DNA of 64,000 bases from Streptomyces sp. QL37 (GTDB taxonomy: Bacteria > Actinomycetota > Actinomycetes > Streptomycetales > Streptomycetaceae). Location: NCBI RefSeq assembly GCF_002941025.1, contig NZ_PTJS01000001.1:8143764-8207763 (forward strand), written 5' to 3'. The notes under the pieces are model-generated. The model was given only the letters and a program-made list of their open reading frames with translations. It searched no databases and was not told the DNA's origin. The translations under genes and the position numbers were made by a program. Each line of letters starts with the position of its first letter. Position 1 is the stretch's first letter. Positions 8,514 to 16,563 of this stretch are shown here, in pieces.

Positions 8514-10226
8514 TCAGGGCGCGTCGACCAGGTCGTGCTTGGGCACGGTCACCGTGCGGGCACCGGGCTTGCCGCCCAGGACCACCTTCCGCAGGGCGCT
8601 GTTGTTGCCGAGGTCGGTCTCCTTCAGCCGGTTCTCCGGGTTGGCCAGCACCTGGATGTAGTAGGTGCCGTTCGCCAGGCCGGTGATGTCGAAGGACTGG
8701 CCCGGAAGGTCCTGGGTGTACGTGTCACCTGAACCCACGTCGAGCACCTCCCGTACGGAGATGGAGTTCTCCTGCCCGCACGCCGTCGACAGATCGGTGT
8801 TGTCCGGGTGCCAGTTGGCGTTCTTCACCGTGTAGTCGACCGCGTCGGTGTTGGCCAGACAGAAGGCCTCCTTGCCGCTGCGCACGGTCTCCTTCTGGTC
8901 CGCCTTCAGCAGCCGGTAGCTCGCGAAGTCGGTGAAGTGCCAGTGCTCATGACCCGGACGGGGGTCCCATTCCATGGTGCCGGTCGGGGTGTAGCCGACC
9001 TGCTTGCCCGAGGCGTCGTAGAAGTACTGGTAGGCGTCCATCAACTCGTTGCCCGGCTTGCGGAAGCCGTCCACGACCAGCTGTGCGGGGCCCGCGTTCC
9101 ACACGTTGGCGCTGAAGGCCAGATAGTCCTTGCCCGGCGCGTCCGCGTCGCCCTGCCCGATGGTGATCCCGTAGGCGGGCAGGGAGCGCAGGTCGGGCTT
9201 GGGGACGTCCGGAACGGCGGCCCGGCCCGTCGGACGCTGCGCGTTCGGCTGCGCGGCGGGCGCCTGCCTGGAGCCGTCCGTCATGCCCGGCCCGTCGCCC
9301 TGTGCCGACCGGAGTCCCGCGCGCTTGGCGGCCCACGGCACGGCGGCGGGCGCCGGCGGGTGGGGGCCGTGGCCCACGTTGTACGAGGGGCCCGCACCGG
9401 TGGTCGCGGACGCCGGGGCGGGAGTGCGGGCGGCGGTGTGGCCGGCGTGGCCCGAGTGCCCGGCCCCGTGGGCCGCGTGCTCCGACGCGGAACGGGCGCC
9501 CGCGGCGCCGACGGGGCTCTCCTCCTCCCAACTGCGCTCGCGCACGGTCACCTTGACGGTCTGGGGCTCGTCAGCGATCTTGAAAAGATCGCGATAGCGC
9601 TGGGTGACGGCCACCTCCGCGGTGTACGTCCCGGCCGCCAGGGTGACCGGCGCCCCGTAGTAGCCGGCGTACGTGTTGGACGCCCAGCCCTTCTCGACAC
9701 CCCACACCGATCCGAGCGTGAAGGGGTTCGTCGGGCAGCTCTCGGGATACTTCGACGTGGACGGGGCGTCGGGCAGGATCCGGCCCGACGCGTTGTTCGG
9801 GCAGAACGACTCGGTACGGTTCACCACCGCCTTGCCCGCAGCGTCCCGGACCGTGATCCGGACGAAGTCCGGAAGCCCCGAGAAGTCCTTCACCAGGCCC
9901 TTGGGCAGGGCCTTGGTCCGGGTCCCGTCCCCCTCGTGGATGATCTGGGTGGCGACGACCGGGTCCTTGTAGCTCTTACGGGTCACCCGCAGTTCCAGCG
10001 GGGCTCCGGAGGCGGTGAGATACGTCCCGAGGTCCAGGTAGACGCCCGGGTCCTCCTTCCACGAGTCGAGCGTCACCGACTTCGACGCGGCGACCAGGCC
10101 CAGCTGAGGGGCGGACGTCGCCTTGCTGTCGGGCGCCGCGGCGACGACGCCGGCGGTCACGGTGATCGCCGCGGCGGCGGCGACGGCCGGACGCCACAGG
10201 CGGTTGCGGGGGGTTCTGCTGCTCAT
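8514..10226 (-). CDS. Secreted lysyl oxidase-like copper protein
   Basis: A 570-residue exported protein. The signal peptide (basic start, then a hydrophobic alanine/valine stretch) ends near residue 35. Residues 36-245 form a domain of unknown type, followed by a low-complexity linker of about 100 residues with a histidine-rich part (HAAHGAGHSGHAGHT). The C-terminal lysyl-oxidase domain has the copper-binding motif HEHWHF at 426-431 and later WHPDNTDLS and ETDLGNN. Animal lysyl oxidases oxidise peptidyl lysine to aldehyde with a self-made quinone cofactor; bacterial members are little studied. GGAG precedes the ATG at 10226. It has its own terminator, and no copper chaperone gene is adjacent. 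Confidence 0.85.
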   Translation of the reverse strand: MSSRTPRNRLWRPAVAAAAAITVTAGVVAAAPDSKATSAPQLGLVAASKSVTLDSWKEDPGVYLDLGTYLTASGAPLELRVTRKSYKDPVVATQIIHEGDGTRTKALPKGLVKDFSGLPDFVRITVRDAAGKAVVNRTESFCPNNASGRILPDAPSTSKYPESCPTNPFTLGSVWGVEKGWASNTYAGYYGAPVTLAAGTYTAEVAVTQRYRDLFKIADEPQTVKVTVRERSWEEESPVGAAGARSASEHAAHGAGHSGHAGHTAARTPAPASATTGAGPSYNVGHGPHPPAPAAVPWAAKRAGLRSAQGDGPGMTDGSRQAPAAQPNAQRPTGRAAVPDVPKPDLRSLPAYGITIGQGDADAPGKDYLAFSANVWNAGPAQLVVDGFRKPGNELMDAYQYFYDASGKQVGYTPTGTMEWDPRPGHEHWHFTDFASYRLLKADQKETVRSGKEAFCLANTDAVDYTVKNANWHPDNTDLSTACGQENSISVREVLDVGSGDTYTQDLPGQSFDITGLANGTYYIQVLANPENRLKETDLGNNSALRKVVLGGKPGARTVTVPKHDLVDAP

Positions 10227-10744
10227 CGTTCTCCGATGTCCGGGTGCCCCGTCGGGGCGGTGGAGTCGCTTTGCCCATGAGAGAGGGGGAACCGGCCGGA
10301 GGTTGTCCGCGGACTCCCGAGGCCTCGAATGTTGGCCGAAATCGTGCCTGGAGGTGCGCAATCAGACATTTCTCTGCCGTTCTCACTGCGACCACGGAAG
10401 CGCTGTGCTAGGGCCGATCGCCTGGATCGGGCCGGATCGGGGCGGGGTGCCGGTCCCCGCGAGACCGGCATGGCCGACACGGGAGACCCCGACCCCACGC
10501 CTGTATGACCGCTGACGGGCACGAAACGGGCGCTCCAGCGGGCGAAACAGGCGTTGCGCGGGCGCCCCGCCGCCCCCGGAGCGCGGACCACCAGCGCGGG
10601 AACCCTCGGGGAAGCGGGCATGAACGGGCAGAGGCCGTGGGGCGAAGAAGCTGGTCGTACAACCGTTCCTGCTTGTACAAACAATGCGTGAGCCCGAACG
10701 GACGCCGGGCCCACGGTTGATTCGCACTAGCGCAGGGATGTGTC
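10227..10744. other. 518-bp intergenic region between divergent lysyl-oxidase-like and DeoR genes
   Basis: No credible gene is present. It must hold the promoters of both divergent units, but no -35/-10 pair stands out. The only notable motif is the palindrome TTGTACAA at 10673-10680, about 65 bp before the DeoR start, with a partial GTACAA 18 bp upstream. Confidence 0.6.
10673..10680. promoter_or_regulatory. TTGTACAA palindrome, possible DeoR operator
   Basis: An 8-bp perfect palindrome in an A/T-rich patch within otherwise very G+C-rich DNA, upstream of the DeoR gene. DeoR-type regulators usually control their own operon, so this is a reasonable but weak operator candidate. Confidence 0.3.
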
Positions 10745-12199
10745 GTGGGAACCGAGGAACGCCGCCGGGGAATTCTCGAGACGGCCCGACAGGACGGTGC
10801 GGTCGACGTGAACCGGCTGGCCGAACGGTTCGAGGTCGCCAAGGAGACCATCAGGCGCGATCTCCACACCCTTGAGGAGCACGGCCTCGTACGGCGCACG
10901 CACGGTGGTGCCTACCCGGTCGAGAGCGCCGGATTCGAGACCACGCTGGCGATGCGCACCACGCACCACGTACCGCAGAAGTCACGGATCGCGACGGCCG
11001 CCGCCGAGCTGCTCGGCGACGCCGAGACGGTCTTCATCGACGAGGGCTTCACCCCTCAGCTCATCGCCGAGGCGCTTCCCCGCGACCGGCCGCTGACGGT
11101 GGTCACGGCGTCCCTGGCCGTCGCCACCGTCCTGGCGGACTCGGAGAAGACCGCCGTGCTCCTCCTCGGCGGGCGTGTGCGCGGCAGCACCATGGCGACC
11201 GTCGACCACTGGGCCACCCGCATGCTCGCCGACTTCGTCATCGACCTGGCCTACGTCGGTGCGAACGGCATCTCCCGCCAGTACGGGCTGACCACCCCGG
11301 ACCCGGCGGTCGGCGAGGTCAAGGCGCAGGCCATGCGCAGTGCCCGCCGCCGCGTCTTCGCCGGCGTCCATTCGAAGTTCGGAGCGGTGAGCTTCTGCCG
11401 CTTCGCCGGTGTCGGCGACTTCGAGGCCGTCGTCACCGACACCGGCGAAGCGGCAGAAGCTCACCGCTCCGAACTTCGAATGGACGCCGGCGAAGACGCG
11501 GCGGCGGGCACTGCGCATGGCCTGCGCCTTGACCTCGCCGACCGCCGGGTCCGGGGTGGTCAGCCCGTACTGGCGGGAGATGCCGTTCGCACCGACGTAG
11601 GCCAGGTCGATGACGAAGTCGGCGAGCATGCGGGTGGCCCAGTGGTCGACGGTCGCCATGGTGCTGCCGCGCACACGCCCGCCGAGGAGGAGCACGGCGG
11701 TCTTCTCCGAGTCCGCCAGGACGGTGGCGACGGCCAGGGACGCCGTGACCACCGTCCTGGCGGACTCGGAGAAGACCGCCGTGCTCCTCCTCGGCGGGCG
11801 TGTGCGCGGCAGCACCATGGCGACCGTCGACCACTGGGCCACCCGCATGCTCGCCGACTTCGTCATCGACCTGGCCTACGTCGGTGCGAACGGCATCTCC
11901 CGCCAGTACGGGCTGACCACCCCGGACCCGGCGGTCGGCGAGGTCAAGGCGCAGGCCATGCGCAGTGCCCGCCGCCGCGTCTTCGCCGGCGTCCATTCGA
12001 AGTTCGGAGCGGTGAGCTTCTGCAGCTCCAGCATCTGGGGGTTGTTCACCATCAGTACGTTCAGTGCGTCCCCCCCTCCGAACGCGGTGCCGCCTGCTCC
12101 GGCGCACCCGGCGGCGAGGAAGGCCATCACTGCCGTGCCCGCGACCGCACGCACGCGGGTCCCACGGCGTCGTTGCTGGTGGGGCATAGATTCTCCTGA
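10745..12199 (+). CDS. DeoR-family sugar/polyol operon regulator, C-terminus replaced by duplicated sequence
   Basis: Residues 1 to about 234 (to base 11446) are a normal DeoR regulator. A helix-turn-helix lies around DVNRLAERFEVAKETIRRDL. The sugar-phosphate sensor domain has FIDEGFTP and LLLGGRVRGSTM, and it ends in EAVVTDTG, where family members have only about 25 residues left. The frame then enters the inverted copy of the gene's own sequence and stays open to 12199, giving a 484-residue product whose last half is not homologous to DeoR. The start is the GTG at 10745 after AGGGA. It lies in front of a polyol-type operon and would repress it until a phosphorylated sugar binds. The true 3' end is missing from the window. 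Confidence 0.7.
   Translation: MGTEERRRGILETARQDGAVDVNRLAERFEVAKETIRRDLHTLEEHGLVRRTHGGAYPVESAGFETTLAMRTTHHVPQKSRIATAAAELLGDAETVFIDEGFTPQLIAEALPRDRPLTVVTASLAVATVLADSEKTAVLLLGGRVRGSTMATVDHWATRMLADFVIDLAYVGANGISRQYGLTTPDPAVGEVKAQAMRSARRRVFAGVHSKFGAVSFCRFAGVGDFEAVVTDTGEAAEAHRSELRMDAGEDAAAGTAHGLRLDLADRRVRGGQPVLAGDAVRTDVGQVDDEVGEHAGGPVVDGRHGAAAHTPAEEEHGGLLRVRQDGGDGQGRRDHRPGGLGEDRRAPPRRACARQHHGDRRPLGHPHARRLRHRPGLRRCERHLPPVRADHPGPGGRRGQGAGHAQCPPPRLRRRPFEVRSGELLQLQHLGVVHHQYVQCVPPSERGAACSGAPGGEEGHHCRARDRTHAGPTASLLVGHRFS
11095..11756. repeat. Large inverted duplication within the DeoR gene (321-bp arms, 20-bp spacer)
   Basis: Bases 11095-11415 are repeated in reverse complement at 11436-11756, with no difference found by eye. 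The centre is a native-looking 11-bp inverted repeat (GCCGGTGTCGG / CCGACACCGGC), whose right half still encodes the conserved VTDTG of DeoR proteins. No transposase or terminal repeats accompany it. Confidence 0.93.
11749..12023 (+). repeat. Third, direct copy of the DeoR segment 11124-11398
   Basis: After the inverted arm, the sequence switches back to forward orientation through the shared octamer CCACCGTC and repeats 275 bp of the DeoR gene without visible change. It leaves this copy through a shared 15-mer, GCGGTGAGCTTCTGC, which also occurs in reverse complement inside the binding-protein gene. Confidence 0.93.
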
Positions 12200-12557
12200 T
12201 CGGTCGTAGCGGCTCGCGGATCGGTGCCCGTGCCCTGCGGCTCTCCTGACGGTTCCGGGCATGGCGGGGCTGCCCTCCGGGTCTCCCCGAGGGCAGCCCC
12301 GCCATGCCCGGAACCGTCAGGAGAGCCGCAGGGCACGGGCACCGATCCGCGAGCCGCTACGACCGATCAGGAGAATCTATGCCCCACCAGCAACGACGCC
12401 GTGGGACCCGCGTGCGTGCGGTCGCGGGCACGGCAGTGATGGCCTTCCTCGCCGCCGGGTGCGCCGGAGCAGGCGGCACCGCGTTCGGAGGGGGGGACGC
12501 ACTGAACGTACTGATGGTGAACAACCCCCAGATGCTGGAGCTGCAGAAGCTCACCGC
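12009..12557. repeat. Inverted duplication of the binding-protein gene start (269-bp arms, 11-bp spacer)
   Basis: Bases 12009-12277 are the reverse complement of 12289-12557, which holds the 5' untranslated region and first 60 codons of the solute-binding protein gene. The centre is a hairpin with arms GGGGCTGCCCTC (12266-12277) and GAGGGCAGCCCC (12289-12300). This hairpin was probably the native terminator between the DeoR and binding-protein genes. Confidence 0.93.
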
Positions 12558-13737
12558 CGAGCACTTCACCGAGGAGACCGGCATCAAGGTCCACTTCACG
12601 GTGCTCCCGGAGAACGACGTCCGCGACAAGATCAGTCAGGACTTCTCCAACCAGGCGGGCCAGTACGACGTCGGCACCATCAGCAACTTCGAGGTGCCCT
12701 TCTTCGCGAAGAACGAGTGGCTGCACCCCCTCGACACCTACGCCGCCGAGGACACCGCCTTCGACCAGGACGACATCCTCGAACCCCTGAGGGAGTCACT
12801 CACGGCCGAGGGCAAGCTCTACGCCGAACCCTTCTACGGCGAGTCGTCCTTCCTCATGTACCGCAAGGACGTCTTCGACTCGAAGGGGCTGACGATGCCC
12901 GCGCACCCCACCTGGACCGAGGTGGCGGAACTCGCGGCGCGGGCCGACGGCGCCGAGCCCGGCATGAAGGGCATCTGCCTGCGAGGACTGCCCGGCTGGG
13001 GCGAGCTCATCGCCCCGCTCACCACCGTCGTCAACACCATGGGCGGCACCTGGTTCACCGAGGACTGGAAACCCCGGCTCACCTCACCCGAGTTCAAGAA
13101 GGCCACCGAGTTCTACGTCGACCTGGTGCGCAAGCACGGCGAGCGCGGCGCCTCCCAGTCCGGATACGCCGAGTGCCTCAACAACATGACGCAGGGCAAG
13201 ACCGCCATGTGGTACGACGCCACGGCGGGCGCCGGCTCCCTGGAGGCGGCGGGGTCCCCGGTCAAGGGGAAGATCGGCTACGTGCCCGCGCCGGTCGAGG
13301 AGACCAAGAGCTCCGGGTGGCTCTACACCTGGGCCTGGGGCATCCAGAAGGCGTCCAAGAAGGCGGACGACGCCTGGAAGTTCGTCTCCTGGGCTTCCAG
13401 CAAGGAGTACGAGTCGCTCGTCGGTGAGACCAGCGGCTGGTCCAACGCCCCGGCCGGCAAGCGGGCCTCCACCTACGACAATCCCGAATACCGCAAGGCG
13501 GCGGGCGCCTTCGCGGACGTCACCGAGCAGGCCATCTCCGGCGCCGACCCGAAGAACCCCGGCGTCCAGCCGCGCCCCGTGCCGGGAATCCAGTTCGTCG
13601 GCATCCCCGAGTTCACCGATCTCGGAACCAGGGTCGCGCAGGAGATCAGCGCGGCCATCGCCGGCCGCCAGTCCGTCGACAAGGCGCTGGCCGCTTCCCA
13701 GAAGCTGGCCGAACAGGTCGCCAAGGAGTACCGATGA
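12379..13737 (+). CDS. Carbohydrate ABC transporter substrate-binding lipoprotein (polyol type)
   Basis: A 452-residue lipoprotein with a basic start, a short hydrophobic stretch and a lipobox (LAAGCAG, Cys28). The mature part is a type I sugar-binding protein of the CUT1 class. It heads a tightly overlapping operon with two permeases, a zinc alcohol dehydrogenase and a PfkB-type kinase, as in mannitol/sorbitol-type polyol uptake systems; the polyol assignment rests on that neighbourhood. The ATG at 12379 follows CAGGAG. The first 60 codons also exist as an inverted copy just upstream, but this copy is complete. No ATPase gene is in the operon, so a shared MsiK-type ATPase is expected. Confidence 0.88.
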   Translation: MPHQQRRRGTRVRAVAGTAVMAFLAAGCAGAGGTAFGGGDALNVLMVNNPQMLELQKLTAEHFTEETGIKVHFTVLPENDVRDKISQDFSNQAGQYDVGTISNFEVPFFAKNEWLHPLDTYAAEDTAFDQDDILEPLRESLTAEGKLYAEPFYGESSFLMYRKDVFDSKGLTMPAHPTWTEVAELAARADGAEPGMKGICLRGLPGWGELIAPLTTVVNTMGGTWFTEDWKPRLTSPEFKKATEFYVDLVRKHGERGASQSGYAECLNNMTQGKTAMWYDATAGAGSLEAAGSPVKGKIGYVPAPVEETKSSGWLYTWAWGIQKASKKADDAWKFVSWASSKEYESLVGETSGWSNAPAGKRASTYDNPEYRKAAGAFADVTEQAISGADPKNPGVQPRPVPGIQFVGIPEFTDLGTRVAQEISAAIAGRQSVDKALAASQKLAEQVAKEYR

Positions 13738-14699
13738 CCACAGCAGTCGGCACCACACCCCAGTCGCCACCCCGGCCACCCGCAGCCCCGGCCCGTAAGA
13801 GGAACGGTGCCCGGGCCTGGGCCACCAGGGCTCCGCTGCTCCCGGCACTGGTCTTCCTGATCGTCGTCACCCAACTGCCCTTCGTGGCGACCCTGGTGAT
13901 CTCCCTCTTCGACTGGAACTCCCTCAACCCCGACAAACGCGCCTTCAACGGACTCGACAACTACGCGTCCGTCTTCACCGACGCCGCGCTCCGCGACTCG
14001 GTCCTCACCACGATCATGCTGACCGTGGGCGTCGTCCTCGCCACCGTCGTCATCGGACTGGCCCTCGCGCTGCTCCTCGACCGTACGTTCTTCGGCCGGG
14101 GCATGGTCCGTACCCTGCTCATCACGCCGTTCCTGATCGTGCCCGTCTCGGCCGCGCTCCTGTGGAAGCACGCGCTGTACAACCCGGAGTACGGCCTCCT
14201 CAACGGCGCGCTCAGCTGGGTGGGAGACCTCTTCGGCGACACCAGCCCGAGCCAGCCGGACTGGATCGCGGACATGCCGCTCCTCGCCGTCATCGCGGCG
14301 CTGGTCTGGCAGTGGACACCGTTCATGATGCTGATCCTGCTCGCGGGCCTCCAGAGCCGGCCCGCGGAGGTCGTCGAGGCGGCGCGCCTGGACGGTGCGA
14401 GCGCCTGGCAGACCTTCCGCTACCTGACGCTGCCGCACCTGCGCAGGTACCTCGAACTCGGCGTCCTGCTCGGGGCCGTCTACATCGTGCAGAACTTCGA
14501 CGCGGTGTTCACGATCACCGCGGGCGGACTGGACACCGCCAACCTTCCCTACACGATCTACCAGACCTTCTACCAGGCCCACGAATACGGACTGGCGTCC
14601 GCCGCGGGAGTCGTGGTGGTGATCGGCACGATCATCATCGCCACTTTCGCGCTCCGGACCGTCTCGTCCCTCTTCAGTGAGGAGGCGAACCGCGCATGA
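13734..14699 (+). CDS. Polyol/sugar ABC transporter permease, MalF type
   Basis: A 321-residue inner-membrane permease with six main hydrophobic segments after a proline-rich, basic cytoplasmic start. The EAA loop (EVVEAARLDGASAWQTFRYL) contacts the ATPase. It overlaps the binding-protein gene by four bases (ATGA) and the next permease by four, so all are translationally coupled. It forms the transmembrane channel with the following gene product. Confidence 0.9.
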   Translation: MTTAVGTTPQSPPRPPAAPARKRNGARAWATRAPLLPALVFLIVVTQLPFVATLVISLFDWNSLNPDKRAFNGLDNYASVFTDAALRDSVLTTIMLTVGVVLATVVIGLALALLLDRTFFGRGMVRTLLITPFLIVPVSAALLWKHALYNPEYGLLNGALSWVGDLFGDTSPSQPDWIADMPLLAVIAALVWQWTPFMMLILLAGLQSRPAEVVEAARLDGASAWQTFRYLTLPHLRRYLELGVLLGAVYIVQNFDAVFTITAGGLDTANLPYTIYQTFYQAHEYGLASAAGVVVVIGTIIIATFALRTVSSLFSEEANRA

Positions 14700-15574
14700 C
14701 CACCGCCACCGTCCCCGCGCCCGCCCCGTCCGCGCGACGCGTCCTGCGACGGGCCCGACGGCGCTCCGCCGCGCTGGGCCTGCTGGCCTGGGCGGCAGGG
14801 CTCGCCTTCTGCCTGCCCGCGCTCTGGATGCTGCTGACCTCGCTGCACGCGGAGTCCGACGCCGCCACCAACCCGCCCTCCCTCTTCGCGCCGCTCACCC
14901 TCGACGGCTACCGCGCCTTCTTCGGCGCCGACACCGGCGTGACCCCGTGGCCGCCCCTGCTCAACTCCCTGGGCGCCTCGTTCTTCTCCACGGTCCTGGT
15001 GCTCCTGCTGGCACTCCCGGCGGCGTACGCCCTCTCCATCCGGCGCGTGCGCAAGTGGACGGACGTGATGTTCTTCTTCCTGTCCACGAAGATGCTGCCC
15101 GTCGTCGCCGGTCTCCTCCCCGTCTACCTGTTCGCCAAGAACGCCGGGATGCTGGACAACATCTGGCTCCTCGTCCTGCTCTACACCTCGATGAACCTGC
15201 CGATCGCGGTCTGGATGATGCAGTCCTTCCTCGCGGACGTGCCGGTGTCGGTCATCGAGGCCGCCCAGGTCGACGGCGCGAGGCTGCCGACCGTCCTGGC
15301 CCGGGTCGTCGCCCCGATGGCCGCCCCCGGGATCGCGGCAACCGCCCTGATCTGCTTCATCTTCAGCTGGAACGAGCTGCTCTTCGCACGGGTGCTCACC
15401 GGCGTCGTCGCCCAGACGGCACCCGTCTTCCTCACCGGATTCGTCACCAGCCAGGGCCTCTTCCTGGCCCAGCTGTGCGCCGCGTCCGTCGTCGTGTCCC
15501 TGCCGGTGCTCGCCGCCGGCTACGCCGCCCAGGACAAACTCGTCCAGGGCCTGTCTCTCGGAGCAGTGAAATAA
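14696..15574 (+). CDS. Polyol/sugar ABC transporter permease, MalG type
   Basis: A 292-residue partner permease with six hydrophobic segments and the EAA loop VIEAAQVDGARLPTVLARVV near residues 184-203. It lacks an ATPase domain. Its stop codon shares one base with the ATG of the dehydrogenase gene (TAATG), so uptake and first oxidation step are co-expressed. Confidence 0.9.
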   Translation: MTTATVPAPAPSARRVLRRARRRSAALGLLAWAAGLAFCLPALWMLLTSLHAESDAATNPPSLFAPLTLDGYRAFFGADTGVTPWPPLLNSLGASFFSTVLVLLLALPAAYALSIRRVRKWTDVMFFFLSTKMLPVVAGLLPVYLFAKNAGMLDNIWLLVLLYTSMNLPIAVWMMQSFLADVPVSVIEAAQVDGARLPTVLARVVAPMAAPGIAATALICFIFSWNELLFARVLTGVVAQTAPVFLTGFVTSQGLFLAQLCAASVVVSLPVLAAGYAAQDKLVQGLSLGAVK

Positions 15575-16563
15575 TGCGGGCAGCCATCGTCGAAGCACCC
15601 GGAAAGATCTCCGTCACCACCGTTCCCGACCCCACGCCCGGCCCCCGCGAGGTCGTCGTGTCCGTCGCCTCCTGCGGGCTGTGCGGCACCGATCTGCACA
15701 TCCTGCAGGGCGAGTTCGCGCCCTCCCTGCCGCTCGTCCCCGGCCACGAGTTCGCCGGGGAGATCGTGGGCGTCGGACGTGACGTCACGGAGCTCGCCAT
15801 CGGCGACCGCGTCGCGGTCGACCCCTCACTGCACTGCCACGAGTGCCGTTACTGCCGCAGCGGACGCGGCAACCTCTGCGAGCGCTGGGCCGCCATCGGC
15901 GTCACCGTCTCCGGCGGCGCCGCGGAGTACGCCGTGGCCCCCGTCGCCAACTGCGTCCGGCTGCCCGAGCACATCGACGTGAAGGACGCGGCCCTGATCG
16001 AACCGCTCTCCTGCGCGGTCCGGGGATACGACGTACTGAGCAGCACCCTCGGCGCCGAGGTGCTGATCTACGGCTCCGGAACCATGGGCCTGATGATGCT
16101 GGAGCTCGCCAAGCGCACCGGGGCGGCCGGCGTGGACGTCCTGGACGTCAACCCCGACCGCCTCGCCACGGCCGGCCTCCTCGGCTGCTCCCGGTCGGCG
16201 GCCGGCGCAGACGAGCTGGACCGCCCCGGCGGCTGGGACGTCGTCATCGACGCGACGGGCAACGCGGCAGCCATCCAGGACGGCCTGGGACGCGTCGCCA
16301 AGGGCGGGACCTTCCTCCAGTTCGGGGTCGCCGACTACGCGACGACGGCCGTCATCGAGCCGTACCGCATCTACAACCAGGAGATCACCATCACCGGCTC
16401 GATGGCCGTCCTGCACAGCTACGAACGCGCCGCCGCGCTCTTCGCCACGGGGGTCCTCGACCCTGCCGTCTTCATCAGCGACCGGCTGCCGCTCGACCAG
16501 TACCCGCAGGCCATCGACCGTTTCAAGGCCGGCATCGGCCGCAAGATCGTGGTCGAGCCGTGA
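15574..16563 (+). CDS. Zinc-dependent medium-chain alcohol (polyol) dehydrogenase
   Basis: A 329-residue MDR-family enzyme. Catalytic zinc ligands are Cys37 (CGLCGTD) and His58-Glu59 (GHEFAGE). The four cysteines of the structural zinc lobe are Cys88, 91, 94 and 102. A Rossmann NAD site lies around YGSGTMGLMMLELAK. Sequence type and position in a transporter/kinase operon suggest oxidation of an imported polyol, such as sorbitol, mannitol or a pentitol, to a ketose. The exact substrate cannot be read. It is one-base coupled to the upstream permease and four-base coupled (GTGA) to the kinase. Confidence 0.87.
   Translation: MRAAIVEAPGKISVTTVPDPTPGPREVVVSVASCGLCGTDLHILQGEFAPSLPLVPGHEFAGEIVGVGRDVTELAIGDRVAVDPSLHCHECRYCRSGRGNLCERWAAIGVTVSGGAAEYAVAPVANCVRLPEHIDVKDAALIEPLSCAVRGYDVLSSTLGAEVLIYGSGTMGLMMLELAKRTGAAGVDVLDVNPDRLATAGLLGCSRSAAGADELDRPGGWDVVIDATGNAAAIQDGLGRVAKGGTFLQFGVADYATTAVIEPYRIYNQEITITGSMAVLHSYERAAALFATGVLDPAVFISDRLPLDQYPQAIDRFKAGIGRKIVVEP

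Noticed and set aside
10982..12557. An insertion sequence or other mobile element causing the inverted repeats
   Set aside because: No transposase, target-site duplication or terminal repeats; the arms consist only of local genes.
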